Assembly: GCF_027257175.1 (NCBI RefSeq)
Contig: NZ_JAPFGD010000002.1
Location: 186,001-250,000 of the forward strand
DNA length: 64,000 nt
Source: Castellaniella sp. S9
GTDB taxonomy: Bacteria; Pseudomonadota; Gammaproteobacteria; Burkholderiales; Burkholderiaceae_B
Direction of reading: 5' to 3'
The notes below the pieces were generated by a model that did not search any database, was not told where the DNA came from, and worked only from the letters and a program-made list of their open reading frames with translations. A program made the translations under genes and the position numbers. This document shows, piece by piece, positions 16,124 to 26,649 of the stretch (position 1 is the stretch's first letter; every line of letters begins with the position of its first letter).

Positions 16124-18010
16124 ATGGAAAAGAAAGATCAATGGAACATTGGCTACTGGATCGTCGCCGGCCTGTTGCTGCTGACGCTGCAGAACTACTG
16201 GCAGGCGGCCAAGACGGTCGAGCCTGTACCCTACAGCGAATTCGAGAAAGCGCTGGCCGAGGGGCGCGTCGCCGAGGTGCTGGTGTCGGACCGCACGGTG
16301 ACCGGGCGCCTGAAATCGCCGGACAGCCGGGGCAAGACCACCATCGTGGCCACCCGCGTCGAGCCCGATCTCGCCGAGCGGCTGTCCAAGTACGACGTGC
16401 CCTACGCGCGGGTGGTGGAAAGCACTTGGCTGCGTGATGTGCTGTCCTGGATTCTGCCGGCGGTAGCCTTCTTCGGCGTCTGGTTCTTCCTGTTCCGCCG
16501 CTTCGCCGAGAAGCAGGGCATGGGCGGCTTCCTGAGCATCGGCAAGAGCCGCGCCAAGGTGTTCATGGAGAAGAACACCGGCGTCACCTTTGCCGATGTG
16601 GCGGGTGTGGATGAAGCCAAGGCCGAGCTGGTCGAGATCGTCGATTTTCTGAAGAACCCGCAGGACTACGGTCGTCTCGGCGCGCGCATCCCGAAAGGTG
16701 TGTTGCTGGTGGGCCCGCCCGGCACGGGCAAGACCCTGCTGGCCAAGGCCGTGGCGGGCGAGGCCGGGGTGCCGTTCTTCTCCATCTCCGGCTCGGAGTT
16801 CGTCGAGATGTTCGTCGGCGTGGGGGCGGCGCGCGTGCGCGACCTGTTCGAGCAGGCCCGCGGGCAGGCGCCGGCCATCATCTTCATCGACGAACTCGAT
16901 GCACTGGGCCGCGCGCGCGGCGCCGGCGGGCCCATCGGCGGCCACGACGAGCGCGAGCAGACCTTGAACCAGCTGCTCACCGAGATGGACGGCTTCGACA
17001 GTTCGGTGGGGCTCATCATCCTGGCTGCCACCAACCGGCCCGAAATCCTCGACCAGGCGCTGCTGCGCGCCGGTCGCTTCGACCGTCAGGTGCTGGTGGA
17101 CCGGCCCGACAAGAAAGGTCGCCTGGATATCCTGAAGGTCCATGTCAAGAAGATCACCCTGGCCCACGGTGTAGATCTGGAACAGGTGGCGGCGCTGACC
17201 ACCGGCTTTTCCGGCGCTGATCTGGCCAATCTCGTGAACGAAGCAGCGCTGAACGCGACGCGGCGCAAGGCGCAGGCTGTGGAACTGCAAGACTTCACCG
17301 CCGCCATCGAGCGCATCGTGGCCGGCCTGGAAAGGAAGAACCGTGTGCTCAATCCGAAGGAGCGGGAAACCGTGGCCTATCACGAGATGGGGCATGCGCT
17401 GGTGGCGCTGGCGCTGCCCGGCACCGATCCGGTACACAAGATTTCAATCGTTCCGCGTGGCATCGGTGCACTCGGCTACACCCTGCAGCGGCCCACAGAA
17501 GACCGATTTCTGATGACACGTGCCGACCTGGAGCACAAGATCGCCGTGCTCCTGGGAGGGCGCGCGGCTGAGAAGCTCGTGTTTGGCGAGCTGTCCACAG
17601 GGGCTTCAGACGATCTCGCGCGGGCCACCGACATCGCCCGCGACATGATTACGCGCTTCGGCATGGATGAGGGCTTGGGGTACGTTGCTTTTGAGGCACA
17701 GAGGCCGCGTTTTCTTGATGCGCCTGAACTGGCACAGGGTGGCTGCCGGGTAGCCGAATCGACTCAGACACGCATCGACCAAGCCATCCGTGACATCGTG
17801 ATGGGTGTGTTTGATCGTGCATACCGAATTCTCGAAATTAACCGAGAAGTGCTGGAGCGGTGCGCGCGCGAACTGCTCGCACGGGAAACGCTGGATGAAT
17901 ACAGCATCCGGCAACTGACGCAAGGGCTACAGCTCGAATCCCCATGTCACAGTGGTCCAACTGCCGGAGCCATTGCTTCCTCTGTGTCCCAAGGAGCCCC
18001 TCATGAGTGA
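16124..18010 (+). CDS. ftsH: ATP-dependent zinc metalloprotease FtsH (island copy)
   Basis: A 628-residue FtsH. TM1 is near 8-28, a short periplasmic domain follows, and TM2 is near 107-127. The AAA domain has Walker A GPPGTGKT at 197-204, Walker [13 protein letters not shown] and an SRH region ending [11 protein letters not shown]. The protease domain has the zinc site HEMGH at 420-424. All catalytic residues are present. It degrades misfolded membrane proteins. It is a second, island-borne copy beside clpK, as in P. aeruginosa clone C and in heat-resistance loci. The start has GAGGAA 10 nt upstream. The stop overlaps the next gene by 8 nt. Confidence 0.92.
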   Translation: MEKKDQWNIGYWIVAGLLLLTLQNYWQAAKTVEPVPYSEFEKALAEGRVAEVLVSDRTVTGRLKSPDSRGKTTIVATRVEPDLAERLSKYDVPYARVVESTWLRDVLSWILPAVAFFGVWFFLFRRFAEKQGMGGFLSIGKSRAKVFMEKNTGVTFADVAGVDEAKAELVEIVDFLKNPQDYGRLGARIPKGVLLVGPPGTGKTLLAKAVAGEAGVPFFSISGSEFVEMFVGVGAARVRDLFEQARGQAPAIIFIDELDALGRARGAGGPIGGHDEREQTLNQLLTEMDGFDSSVGLIILAATNRPEILDQALLRAGRFDRQVLVDRPDKKGRLDILKVHVKKITLAHGVDLEQVAALTTGFSGADLANLVNEAALNATRRKAQAVELQDFTAAIERIVAGLERKNRVLNPKERETVAYHEMGHALVALALPGTDPVHKISIVPRGIGALGYTLQRPTEDRFLMTRADLEHKIAVLLGGRAAEKLVFGELSTGASDDLARATDIARDMITRFGMDEGLGYVAFEAQRPRFLDAPELAQGGCRVAESTQTRIDQAIRDIVMGVFDRAYRILEINREVLERCARELLARETLDEYSIRQLTQGLQLESPCHSGPTAGAIASSVSQGAPHE

Positions 18011-20609
18011 CAGCCTTCATATCGTCTGCCCACACTGCCAATCCATCAATCGTGTTCCAGCCAACAAACTGGCTGAGCAGCCCAATTGCGGGCGGTGCCA
18101 GTACCCGCTATTCGCCGGAGAACCCATCGAGCTGACCACAGCGACGGTAGAGGATATCACCGATCTCAAGAGGATCGAGCAGGCGCTGAACTCTATGCGC
18201 CTACAGCGAGAAGAGTTGGCCAGCCATGTTCCCGGTATGCTTTACCAATACCGTCTTCGTCCGGACGGCAGCTCGCACTTCCCTTATGCCAGCGCGAAGA
18301 TACGGGAAATATACGGGGTTGCACCGGAGGATGTTGTCGAAGATGCCTCTCCTGTGTTCGCGGCGCTCCATCCTGAAGACCGCGACCGTGTGCATGAAAC
18401 CCTACAGGCGTCGGGGCAGTCACTCGCGCTTTGGCATGACGAGTACCGGGTGCAGTTTCCAGACGGTCGGGTGATCTGGGTCGAAGGCGAGGCGTCGCCT
18501 GAAGCCCTGCCTGATGGGAGCATCCTCTGGCACGGCTATACCCATGATGTCACCTCACGCAGAAGATCCGCGGAAGAGCTTCGCCTTGCGGCTAAAGTTT
18601 TTGCGCACGCAGGAGAGGGCATCCTCGTTACCGACGCTCAGGCCCACATTGTCAACGTCAACCGGGCGTTTACCGTGATCACTGGTTATGCGCGGGAGGA
18701 AGTATTGGGCCAGACACCCCGTCTGCTCGAGTCCGATCGCTATGACGATGAGTTCTATCAGACCGTTTGGCAGGCTCTGCTTGAGCACGACTACTGGCAC
18801 GGAGAGCTCTGGTGCCGACGCAAGAACGGCAGCCAGTTTGCCGCGCTGCTGACGATCAGTGCTGTCCCGGATATGCAGGGCCATATCGAGCATTACGCAG
18901 CCATGTTCTCCGACATCACGGCGCTGAAAAAGAACCAGGAACAACAGCTTGAACGTGTTGCTCATTACGACCTGCTCACCGGCTTGCCCAATCGACTATT
19001 GCTTGGAGACCGCCTTAAGCAGGCCATTTGTCAGACACGTCGGCGTGGCATGCACCTGGCGGTTGTCCTCATCGATCTGGATGGATTCAAGAAGGTCAAC
19101 GACCAGCACGGCCACGCAGTCGGCGACAAATTGCTGTCCGTCCTGTCCAGGCGTATGACGCAAGTGTTGCGCGAAGGCGATACCTTGGCCCGTCTTGGTG
19201 GTGATGAGTTTGTCGCTGTTCTGGTCGACCTGCCGGATATTTCCATCAGCGTACCGATTCTTGATCGCCTGATCGAGGTAGCTGCGCAGCCCGTACCGAT
19301 TGGTGACGCACTGTGCGAAGTGAGCGCGAGTATCGGTGTGAGCTACTACCCGCAAGTCGAAGACATCGACGCCGACCAACTACTGCGGCAGGCAGATCAG
19401 GCCATGTATTTCGCCAAGCAAGCTGGCAAGAATCGATATCACGTTTTCGATACGGAGAAGGATCGTACGCTGCGCACCCGTTACGAAGGATTGGACAGCA
19501 TAGAGAATGCACTTGCCAATGGGCAGTTTCTGCTTTACTTCCAACCTAAGGTCAACATGCGCACCGGTGAGGTGCTGGGCGCCGAAGCCTTGATCCGCTG
19601 GCAACATCCGGCGCGTGGCTTGTTATCTCCTGCCTCCTTCCTACCCCTCATTGAGAATCATCCGCTCGGGATTGACGTGGGGAAATGGACCATCGAGGCT
19701 GCGCTGACCCAGATCGAAATTTGGCGCGAGGCCGGCCTACATGTCCCGATCAGCGTGAATATCGGTGCCGAGCACTTGCTGCAACCGGACTTCATCATGC
19801 ATCTACGGGGTATGTTGTCACGACATCCCGGCGCCCAGCCGCAAGACCTTGAACTGGAAATCCTCGAAATCAGCGCCGTGGAGGACTTCGTTCAAGTGTC
19901 TCAGGTGATGGCGCTGTGCGAGAGGATGGGATTGCGTTTTGCCCTCGACGATTTCGGCAGCGGCTATTCATCGCTGACCTATCTGAAGCGCCTGCCCGCG
20001 TACCTGCTCAAGATCGACCAAGGTTTCATACGCGACATGCTCGAGGATCCGGACGATATCGCCATCCTGGATGCGCTACTGGCACTGGCAAGGTCGTTTG
20101 GCAGGAACTGCATCGCGGAGGGAGTCGAATCCATTAAGCATGGTGAAATGCTGCTGCGTCTGGGATGCGAGTGGGGCCAGGGTTATGCCATCGGGCATCC
20201 GATGCCGGTGCATGAATTCGAGCAATGGCTATACACCTGGCAGGTACCCTTATCCTGGAAGGGATTCAAACCTGACAGTCGCGCCGCGCTGCCCGTGCCG
20301 TTCACATACGCCGACCACCGGGTCTGGATTTCCCAGATGATCGACTATCTGTCAGGCAAGACCCAAGTGCCTCCTCAATCCGAAACACTCCAATACTGGC
20401 GGGATCAAAGTGGTCGCCCTACGTTCTTCGGCAAGGATCCTGATGATCAGGTCGATGTCCTGCATCAGAGCATCCAGCAGTTAGCGCACACCCTGAGTGA
20501 AATGAAAAATGCCGGCCGTGTCGAGGCATTGAGGGCTGGCATCGACAAGTTGCAACATTTGCAGGCGGATCTGCTGGGATTGCTGCCGCCAGCCCAGAAG
20601 CCGGATTGA
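18003..20609 (+). CDS. TrxC-like zinc ribbon fused to PAS-PAS-GGDEF-EAL protein
   Basis: An 868-residue protein. Residues 1-48 match the N-terminal zinc ribbon of thioredoxin 2/TrxC (C9, C12, C29, C32; CPHCQ and CGRCQ), but the thioredoxin fold is absent. From about 49 ([13 protein letters not shown], typical of the end of a PAC motif) come two PAS/PAC units (about 68-190 and 195-315). A GGDEF domain has RLGGDEF with GGDEF at 399-403. An EAL domain has EALIRW starting at 528 and [10 protein letters not shown]. The C-terminal tail, about 120 residues, has H772, H821 and H829, perhaps CZB-like. It should make and/or hydrolyse c-di-GMP. The start overlaps ftsH by 8 nt. Stress islands normally carry a trx gene downstream, so this looks like a trx 5' end joined to a sensor gene by deletion. 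Confidence 0.8.
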   Translation: MSDSLHIVCPHCQSINRVPANKLAEQPNCGRCQYPLFAGEPIELTTATVEDITDLKRIEQALNSMRLQREELASHVPGMLYQYRLRPDGSSHFPYASAKIREIYGVAPEDVVEDASPVFAALHPEDRDRVHETLQASGQSLALWHDEYRVQFPDGRVIWVEGEASPEALPDGSILWHGYTHDVTSRRRSAEELRLAAKVFAHAGEGILVTDAQAHIVNVNRAFTVITGYAREEVLGQTPRLLESDRYDDEFYQTVWQALLEHDYWHGELWCRRKNGSQFAALLTISAVPDMQGHIEHYAAMFSDITALKKNQEQQLERVAHYDLLTGLPNRLLLGDRLKQAICQTRRRGMHLAVVLIDLDGFKKVNDQHGHAVGDKLLSVLSRRMTQVLREGDTLARLGGDEFVAVLVDLPDISISVPILDRLIEVAAQPVPIGDALCEVSASIGVSYYPQVEDIDADQLLRQADQAMYFAKQAGKNRYHVFDTEKDRTLRTRYEGLDSIENALANGQFLLYFQPKVNMRTGEVLGAEALIRWQHPARGLLSPASFLPLIENHPLGIDVGKWTIEAALTQIEIWREAGLHVPISVNIGAEHLLQPDFIMHLRGMLSRHPGAQPQDLELEILEISAVEDFVQVSQVMALCERMGLRFALDDFGSGYSSLTYLKRLPAYLLKIDQGFIRDMLEDPDDIAILDALLALARSFGRNCIAEGVESIKHGEMLLRLGCEWGQGYAIGHPMPVHEFEQWLYTWQVPLSWKGFKPDSRAALPVPFTYADHRVWISQMIDYLSGKTQVPPQSETLQYWRDQSGRPTFFGKDPDDQVDVLHQSIQQLAHTLSEMKNAGRVEALRAGIDKLQHLQADLLGLLPPAQKPD

Positions 20610-20794
20610 TGCCATGCATGGGACAAAGGGTTGACGTGCAAGAGGCTGATCCACCCATCGGCGGCGCCACAGGCGCGCAGGACATTATGCGCTGGATGGC
20701 TTCGCAATTGCCCCGGTGATGCAGGTGTAATCGAGTCGTCTTATCGGACTCCCCGTTCCATTAACGTTTCATTGAAAGAGAGAGCGCAACGCTT

Positions 20795-21265
20795 ATGCAT
20801 AAAGAATCTGGCCACACGGCCCTTGACAAGATGCGCTCCCAGTGGCGGTTGATGACGGTTTACGAGCGCTTCGAGCAGGTTGTTGCCATCACGCTGTCGG
20901 GCGTCATGTCGATGGTGATTGTGATTTCGCTGATTCAGTTGATTCGGCTGGTGTTCACGCTGCTCGTCATGGATGCACTGAATCCACTGGATCATAAGGT
21001 TTTCCAGCTGGTATTCGGTGCCACCATGACGCTGCTGATCGCGATGGAATTCAAGCATTCGATCGTCAAAGTGGCGCTGCGCAAGGAAAGCATCATCCAG
21101 GTCAAGACCGTCATTCTGATCGCGATCCTGGCACTGGCCCGCAAGTTCATCATCCTTGACCCCGACGTTGATCCTGCCAAAGTGGCCGCCCTGGCGGGGA
21201 CGATACTGGCCTTGGGTCTGACCTATTGGCTCATGCGTGAACGCGACGACCGGAAGAGCGAGTGA
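20795..21265 (+). CDS. psiE: PsiE-family inner-membrane protein
   Basis: A 156-residue protein with about four hydrophobic helices (IVISLIQLIRLVF, VFQLVFGATMTLLIAM, VILIAILALARKFIIL and LAGTILALGLTYWLM). It matches the phosphate-starvation-inducible PsiE family, including MEFKHSIVKVAL and ARKFIILD. Molecular function is unknown. PsiE-like genes are fixed members of the stress-tolerance locus, next to an M48 protease and degP as here. The start is 185 bp after the previous stop, with GAGAG upstream. The spacing to the M48 remnant is 7 bp, so they are co-transcribed. Confidence 0.8.
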   Translation: MHKESGHTALDKMRSQWRLMTVYERFEQVVAITLSGVMSMVIVISLIQLIRLVFTLLVMDALNPLDHKVFQLVFGATMTLLIAMEFKHSIVKVALRKESIIQVKTVILIAILALARKFIILDPDVDPAKVAALAGTILALGLTYWLMRERDDRKSE

Positions 21266-21272
21266 TTGGACC

Positions 21273-21866
21273 ATGGCTCTTTATAGTCTAGACGGTCGAC
21301 ACGATGCCAGGTCGAGGCACCGCTGGCTCAATCGCTTTCAAACCGTGCCGCTGGTTTTGACCCTGGTGGGGATCGCAGCTGCCGTTGGCAGTCTGCTGTT
21401 GGGCGAGCATGGCCTTTGGCTGGCACTGGCAACATGCGCATTGACCCTGCTGATCGAACCTGTCGTCGCCTCCGCGATGACCTTGCGCCTGTATGGCGTC
21501 CGTCCCTTGCGCAGCAATGAAGCCCCCGTAATCTGGTCGTTGCTGCGAGCGCTTACAACGCGCGCCGGGTTGCCGAACACGCCGGTTCCGTACTATGTGC
21601 CCAGCGGCATCGTCAATGTCAATGCCTTTGCCACCGGCTCCAGGCGCCTTGCCTCCATTGCCCTCACGGATGGTCTGCCCGGCTGGGGAAATCCCGAGCC
21701 GTCTTGGTTGCGCACGCATACGGCGGCAGAGGATCGTATCGCGCGCCTGATGGAGTTGGCGCCTCAGCCATCGCAGACCCTGCCGTTCCAAACGGATTAT
21801 CTCGTGCGAAGGTCGTTCGCCCCGATGTGCCCACCACGCCGGGGCCTGAGCGGCCTTTGGCGCTAA
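21273..21866 (+). pseudogene. HtpX-like M48 peptidase with active site deleted
   Basis: A 197-residue product in an open frame. Two membrane helices (about 22-64) and the domain start VIWSLLRALTTRAGLPNTPV are followed by NAFATGSRRLASIALTDGLP. In M48 peptidases the HExxH helix should come within about 15 residues. Instead the frame jumps to GWGNPEPSWLRTHTAAEDRI, a segment normally well downstream of the zinc site. The catalytic part has been lost in an in-frame deletion, so it cannot be a protease. In intact stress islands an M48 peptidase occupies this position between psiE and degP. Confidence 0.7.
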
Positions 21867-21889
21867 ATCACTCGAAAGGAGCCTCCGTC

Positions 21890-23044
<1,155 letters not shown>

Positions 23045-23278
23045 TTGAACTGAACCTGTGGATCAGGCGGTAGTGCAGCGTCGCGGCGATTGAGGCTCTC
23101 AGGTCTCTTCGGCCAGGTAGCGTTCCGCCTCAACCTCCGTAATTTTCGGATGCGATCTGCCTATCCGAATAGGCAAGCATGCAACGCCGGAACCTCTTGC
23201 CAATCATCGAAGGAGAAAGCGAGGCGCAATCCGCATGAGGTGGACGCAGGCCAGGAACGAGGCAAACAGGAGGCCGCA

Positions 23279-24187
23279 TTGGAACTCAGACTACTGCGCT
23301 ATTTCGTTGCGGTCGCGGAAGAACTGCATTTCGCGCGAGCGGCCGAGCGCCTTGGCGTAGAACAATCGCCTGTGTCGCGCGCAATGCGCAATCTCGAAGC
23401 CACGCTCGGCGTGCAGTTGTTCGACCGCAGCGCGCACCAGACGCGACTGACCTGGGCCGGTCAAGTGTTCCTCGGTGAGTGCCGGCGTGTGCTGGCCACC
23501 GTGGAGCAGGCGGTGAGTGCCGCAAAGGCGGCGGCGCAGGGCTATCAGGGTTATCTGCGCATCGCCATCTGCGACAGCTTGGCGCAGCCCCACATTGCCA
23601 CCTTGCTGGCGCGCAGCCGCGAGGAAGAGCCCGAACTGGAGATTCGCGTCTTCGAGCTGCCTTTCGCGCAGCAGCTCAAGGGCCTGCACAACGATCTGCT
23701 GGACATCGGCTTTGCGCTGTCGGACGCGGTGAGCGAAGGCCTTGTCGCCGAGCCCGTGTGGACCGATCCTCTGTCGGTGATCGTGCCCGTGCGCCACCCC
23801 TTGTTGGCGCACGCGGAAGTGCCATTGGATGAAGCCTTGAAGTTTCCGTTGGTACTGTGCCATCCGGACGCGGGATCGGGCTGCCACCACCAGATCCAGG
23901 CGGTGCTTCAAGGTGCGTCCAAGCCGCTCAAGCTGGTAGATCAGGTGACGAGCCTAGGCGTGATGCTGACTCTGGTCGGTGCCGGTTATGGCCTAGGTTT
24001 CGCCATTGCCTCGCAGGTGCAGACCTTGAACCGCCCCGACATAACCGTTCGCCCCTTGGCCGGCACGCCGCCCATGCTGTCCACCTACCTGCTGCGCCGC
24101 AGCGCCGAACCCTCTGAGCCCATGAAGCGGTTTCTGCAGCGCGCCCGCGAGGAGTTCCTGCCAAAGGGAGATGAACCGGCCTCGTGA
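23279..24187 (+). CDS. LysR-family regulator at the right end of the stress island
   Basis: A 302-residue LysR protein starting at TTG 23279, chosen because CAGGAGG lies 6 nt upstream and the family begins (M)ELRLLRYFVAVAEELHF. The HTH contains FARAAERLGVEQSPVSRAM, and an effector domain covers about 90-295. It is a paralogue of the LysR at 4572 and of the effector-only protein at 6148. It follows degP by 234 bp and is transcribed away from it. It lies just inside the right boundary repeat. The regulated genes are unknown; control of the island is a reasonable guess. Confidence 0.85.
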   Translation: MELRLLRYFVAVAEELHFARAAERLGVEQSPVSRAMRNLEATLGVQLFDRSAHQTRLTWAGQVFLGECRRVLATVEQAVSAAKAAAQGYQGYLRIAICDSLAQPHIATLLARSREEEPELEIRVFELPFAQQLKGLHNDLLDIGFALSDAVSEGLVAEPVWTDPLSVIVPVRHPLLAHAEVPLDEALKFPLVLCHPDAGSGCHHQIQAVLQGASKPLKLVDQVTSLGVMLTLVGAGYGLGFAIASQVQTLNRPDITVRPLAGTPPMLSTYLLRRSAEPSEPMKRFLQRAREEFLPKGDEPAS

Positions 24188-24318
24188 CGTTGAGCGCTCG
24201 GGTACATTGGCTACTGCTGGCTGTCCATGGCTCGCACTGGACTTGCTCGGAGCGCGCGTTGACCAAGCGTGGTTTTTCAGTCCATAATTATGTCCATCTC
24301 GGTTCGCCGAGTGCGGAA
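24188..24318. other. Non-coding stretch before the right boundary
   Basis: No gene seen; it leads into two stem-loops and the 25-bp repeat. Confidence 0.4.
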
Positions 24319-24361
24319 AACTCGTTATCAATCAACGAGTTGGGAACACGATGATGTTCCC
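24319..24361. repeat. Two consecutive hairpins abutting the right att-like repeat
   Basis: AACTCGTT / AACGAGTT (24319-24326 and 24334-24341, 7-nt loop) is followed immediately by GGGAACA / TGTTCCC (24342-24348 and 24355-24361, 6-nt loop). The second ends 1 nt before the 25-bp repeat. Inverted repeats beside an attachment site often are recombinase or terminator sites. The left repeat lacks both hairpins. Confidence 0.5.
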
Positions 24362-24362
24362 A

Positions 24363-24387
24363 TCACCCGCTCCACTTCAACTTTCCA
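24363..24387. repeat. Right 25-bp direct repeat (att-like, tRNA-Gly 3'-end-like)
   Basis: Identical over 25 bp to 7070-7094, and similar for another 12 or so bases on its right (AGGGCGCTCCA versus ATGGTGTTCCA). It is preceded by GTTCCCA, so the block reads like TTCCCATCACCCGCTCCA, the 3' end of a tRNA-Gly. The two copies bracket 17.3 kb holding the integrase remnant and the stress cassette. Confidence 0.65.
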
Positions 24388-24601
24388 GGGCGCTCCACAG
24401 TCGGCTTCGTGTGCTGCAATCAATGCGGGGCCCGTGCGCTCCCGGATCAGGGCGGAACAAGCAATGTGTTTTCACCGGATCAGGCCGTTTCAAGCGGCGC
24501 TGAAAGCGCAGCAAGCCCTGAAAACCTTGAACCCGAAGGCATGGCTTGTCGAGAATGAAGCAAGGAAGTAAGATTTCCTTTGAAACTTACGGAGACCTCC
24601 C
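24388..24601. other. Stretch between the right boundary and the toxin-antitoxin pair
   Basis: No supportable gene. A ribosome-binding-like GGAGA lies just before the antitoxin ATG at 24602. Confidence 0.4.
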
Positions 24602-24820
24602 ATGCTTGCCAAGCTCACTTCGAAAAATCAGATCACGCTGCCGAAGGCGGCCGTGTCCGGCGTGGATGCGGCGGAGTACTTCGACGTGACCGTCGAGGGC
24701 GGCCGGATCGTCCTGACACCCGTGCGGGTCCAGAAGGCGCAGGCCGTGCGTGAGAAGCTGGAGCAACTCGGGATCACCGAACAGGACGTCGAGGATGCCG
24801 TGGCCTGGGCACGGCAGTGA
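24602..24820 (+). CDS. AbrB/VapB-type antitoxin
   Basis: A 72-residue protein. The SpoVT/AbrB DNA-binding fold (about 1-45) has LTSKNQITLPKAAV and YFDVTVEGGRIVLTP, followed by a short helical tail that would wrap the toxin. It normally neutralises a PIN-domain ribonuclease and represses its own operon. The toxin gene starts at the last base of this stop codon (TGATG), so the two are translationally coupled. The module sits just outside the right end of the stress island. Confidence 0.85.
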   Translation: MLAKLTSKNQITLPKAAVSGVDAAEYFDVTVEGGRIVLTPVRVQKAQAVREKLEQLGITEQDVEDAVAWARQ

Positions 24821-25233
24821 TGCACAGGGTCGTCCTCGGCACCAACATCGTGCTGTCGGCGCTGATCTTCAGTGCCGGACGCCTGGCCTGGATACGCCAC
24901 GCCTGGCAACACCAGCGGTTGCAGCCGCTGGTCTGCCGCGAGACGGCCAGTGAACTCCTGCGCGTCCTGGCCTATCCCAAGTTCAAACTGTCGACCTTGG
25001 AACGGCAGGAGTTGCTGGCGGACTTTCTGCCCTACGCCGATGTGGTGGAACTTCCGGCACCATGGCCGGACCTGCCGGTCTGCCGTGACGAGAAGGATCA
25101 GGTGTTCCTGGTGCTCGCGCATGTCGGCAAGGCGGATGCGTTGATCACGGGCGACGCGGACATTCTCGCCATGCGAGAGGACTTTCCCGGCCTGATCATG
25201 ACCGCCGAAGCGTTCGCGGCGCGGCAGGCATGA
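24820..25233 (+). CDS. PIN-domain toxin (COG1569-like) with altered catalytic residue
   Basis: A 137-residue PIN-domain protein, the putative toxin partner of the AbrB protein upstream. In PIN nucleases the first metal-binding aspartate lies in '(V/I)LDTN'. Here the motif reads VVLGTNIVLSAL, with GGC (Gly) in place of GAC/GAT. Later acidic positions are kept: E in ETASELLRVL, D in CRDEKDQVFL and D in ITGDADIL. The missing first aspartate should weaken or abolish RNase activity. A GTG at 24817 is an alternative start. Confidence 0.8.
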   Translation: MHRVVLGTNIVLSALIFSAGRLAWIRHAWQHQRLQPLVCRETASELLRVLAYPKFKLSTLERQELLADFLPYADVVELPAPWPDLPVCRDEKDQVFLVLAHVGKADALITGDADILAMREDFPGLIMTAEAFAARQA

Positions 25234-25555
25234 AGGAGACCGGCACCGCCTTGCCCAGCGGCCGTGGAACGACCATGAGGTAGCCAACCATGAAGCACAC
25301 CGCACGCATGTGGAAGTCGTTGCCCAGTCTGATCAGCCTCGCGGCGCTTCATGAGTGTTTGACCCCAGCGGTCGGGTGAGGAGTCCCAGCGTAGCGCCAG
25401 GGTCGTCCGCCTTCGAGCCGAAGCAACAAGCTCGCGCAGCTTGCGCGCATGACGGGCGAAGCCCTCGCGATCATCCCAATGGCTGTCGATGCATCGCGTC
25501 GGCCATTGAAGCATTGAAGTACGCTTTAACCTGTTTCACTGTCAATGTGACCTGC
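25234..25555. other. Stretch without a recognisable gene
   Basis: A short plus-strand frame begins MKHTARMWKSLPSLISLAAL near 25290 and stops after about 30 codons. A minus-strand frame (25514-25349 and on) shows no family I can name. It could be the scar of another insertion. Confidence 0.35.
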
Positions 25556-26617
25556 ATGCAAGGCGATCTTTTCGGGGACATTGTGTCATCGACGGCGGCC
25601 GATGCGGTCTCACCTGCGGAGTCGGCGTCCACCTCCAGCAGCGCGGCCAAGGTGCGTTCCGCGACCGCCGTGGAAGACTGGCGCGGGCTGGCGCAGCGGC
25701 TGCCGGCGCAACTGCGTTTTGGCGCCTCCACATGGTCCTACCCGGGGTGGGAGGGCCTGGTCTGGGAAGGCGACTACGATTCGAGCACCTTATCGAAGCA
25801 CGGCCTCGAGGCCTACCATCGGCACCCGCTGTTGCGCACCGTGTGCGTGGACCGCAGCTTCTGGCGTCCCTTGACTGCACGTCAATATGCCGCTTATGCG
25901 GGCCAGGTCGGCGATGACTTCCGTTTCGTCGTCAAATGTCCCGCCACCGTCACCGATGCACAGATCCGTGATGACGAAGGCAAGGTCCGTGCGCCCAACC
26001 CCGAGTTCCTCGACCCGAACGGGGCCGTTGAGCGCTTCGTCCAGCCGGCGCTCGAAGGGCTGGGCGCCAAGCTTGGCGTGCTCGTCTTCCAATTGAGCCC
26101 TCTGCCGTGGGGGGAACTCAGCCGCTCCGCATCGCTGCTGGATAGACTGGGCCGTATGCTGGCGGCCGTCCGGCAAGCCTTGCCCGCAGACGCGCGCGTG
26201 ATCATCGCCGTGGAAGTCCGGGATCCGGAGCTCCTGGGCCAGGCGCTGGTCGACATGCTCCAGACGCATGGCGCCACCTTCTGCCTGGGCCTGCATGCCA
26301 AGATGCCGCCGATCGAGGAGCAACTGCCCATGCTGCGCGCGCTATGGCCTGGGCCGCTGGTCTGCCGATGGAACCTGAATCGCATCTTTGGCGCCTATGG
26401 CTATGCCGACGCACAGAAGAAGCACAGTCCGTTCGACGCCATCCTCAGCGAAGACCCCCACACACGCGCCGTGCTGGCGCGCACCATCCGCGGCATCACG
26501 GGGGCGGGCCAGCCGGCCTATGTGACCGTCAGCAACGACGCCGAGGGCTGCGCGCCGCTTTCCATCCAGAAGCTCGCGCTCGCAGTCGCAGGCAGCTTTG
26601 GCGCCGAATTGGGATAA
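25556..26617 (+). CDS. DUF72 (YecE-like) family protein
   Basis: A 353-residue protein of the DUF72 TIM-barrel family. RFGASTWSYPGWEG near residue 58 is the typical start of the fold, followed by FRFVVKCPATVT, LGVLVFQLSP and a late YVTVSNDAEG, which corresponds to the 'V.fnN.. G.a..nA..L' end motif. The biochemical role of the family is unknown. The ATG at 25556 is chosen because the family begins with a short polar lead (MQGDLFGD). The N-terminal 50 or so residues are low-complexity Ala/Ser. An SDR gene follows 32 bp downstream. Confidence 0.8.
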   Translation: MQGDLFGDIVSSTAADAVSPAESASTSSSAAKVRSATAVEDWRGLAQRLPAQLRFGASTWSYPGWEGLVWEGDYDSSTLSKHGLEAYHRHPLLRTVCVDRSFWRPLTARQYAAYAGQVGDDFRFVVKCPATVTDAQIRDDEGKVRAPNPEFLDPNGAVERFVQPALEGLGAKLGVLVFQLSPLPWGELSRSASLLDRLGRMLAAVRQALPADARVIIAVEVRDPELLGQALVDMLQTHGATFCLGLHAKMPPIEEQLPMLRALWPGPLVCRWNLNRIFGAYGYADAQKKHSPFDAILSEDPHTRAVLARTIRGITGAGQPAYVTVSNDAEGCAPLSIQKLALAVAGSFGAELG

Positions 26618-26649
26618 TTGCACCGGTCATCAAGTTACTGGAGCTATGT

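Noticed and set aside
24319-24387. Possible complete tRNA-Gly gene at the right boundary
   Set aside because: No GCGGGTG-type 5' acceptor strand, anticodon arm or D arm in the 75 nt before CACCCGCTCCA; only a 3'-end-like segment is present.
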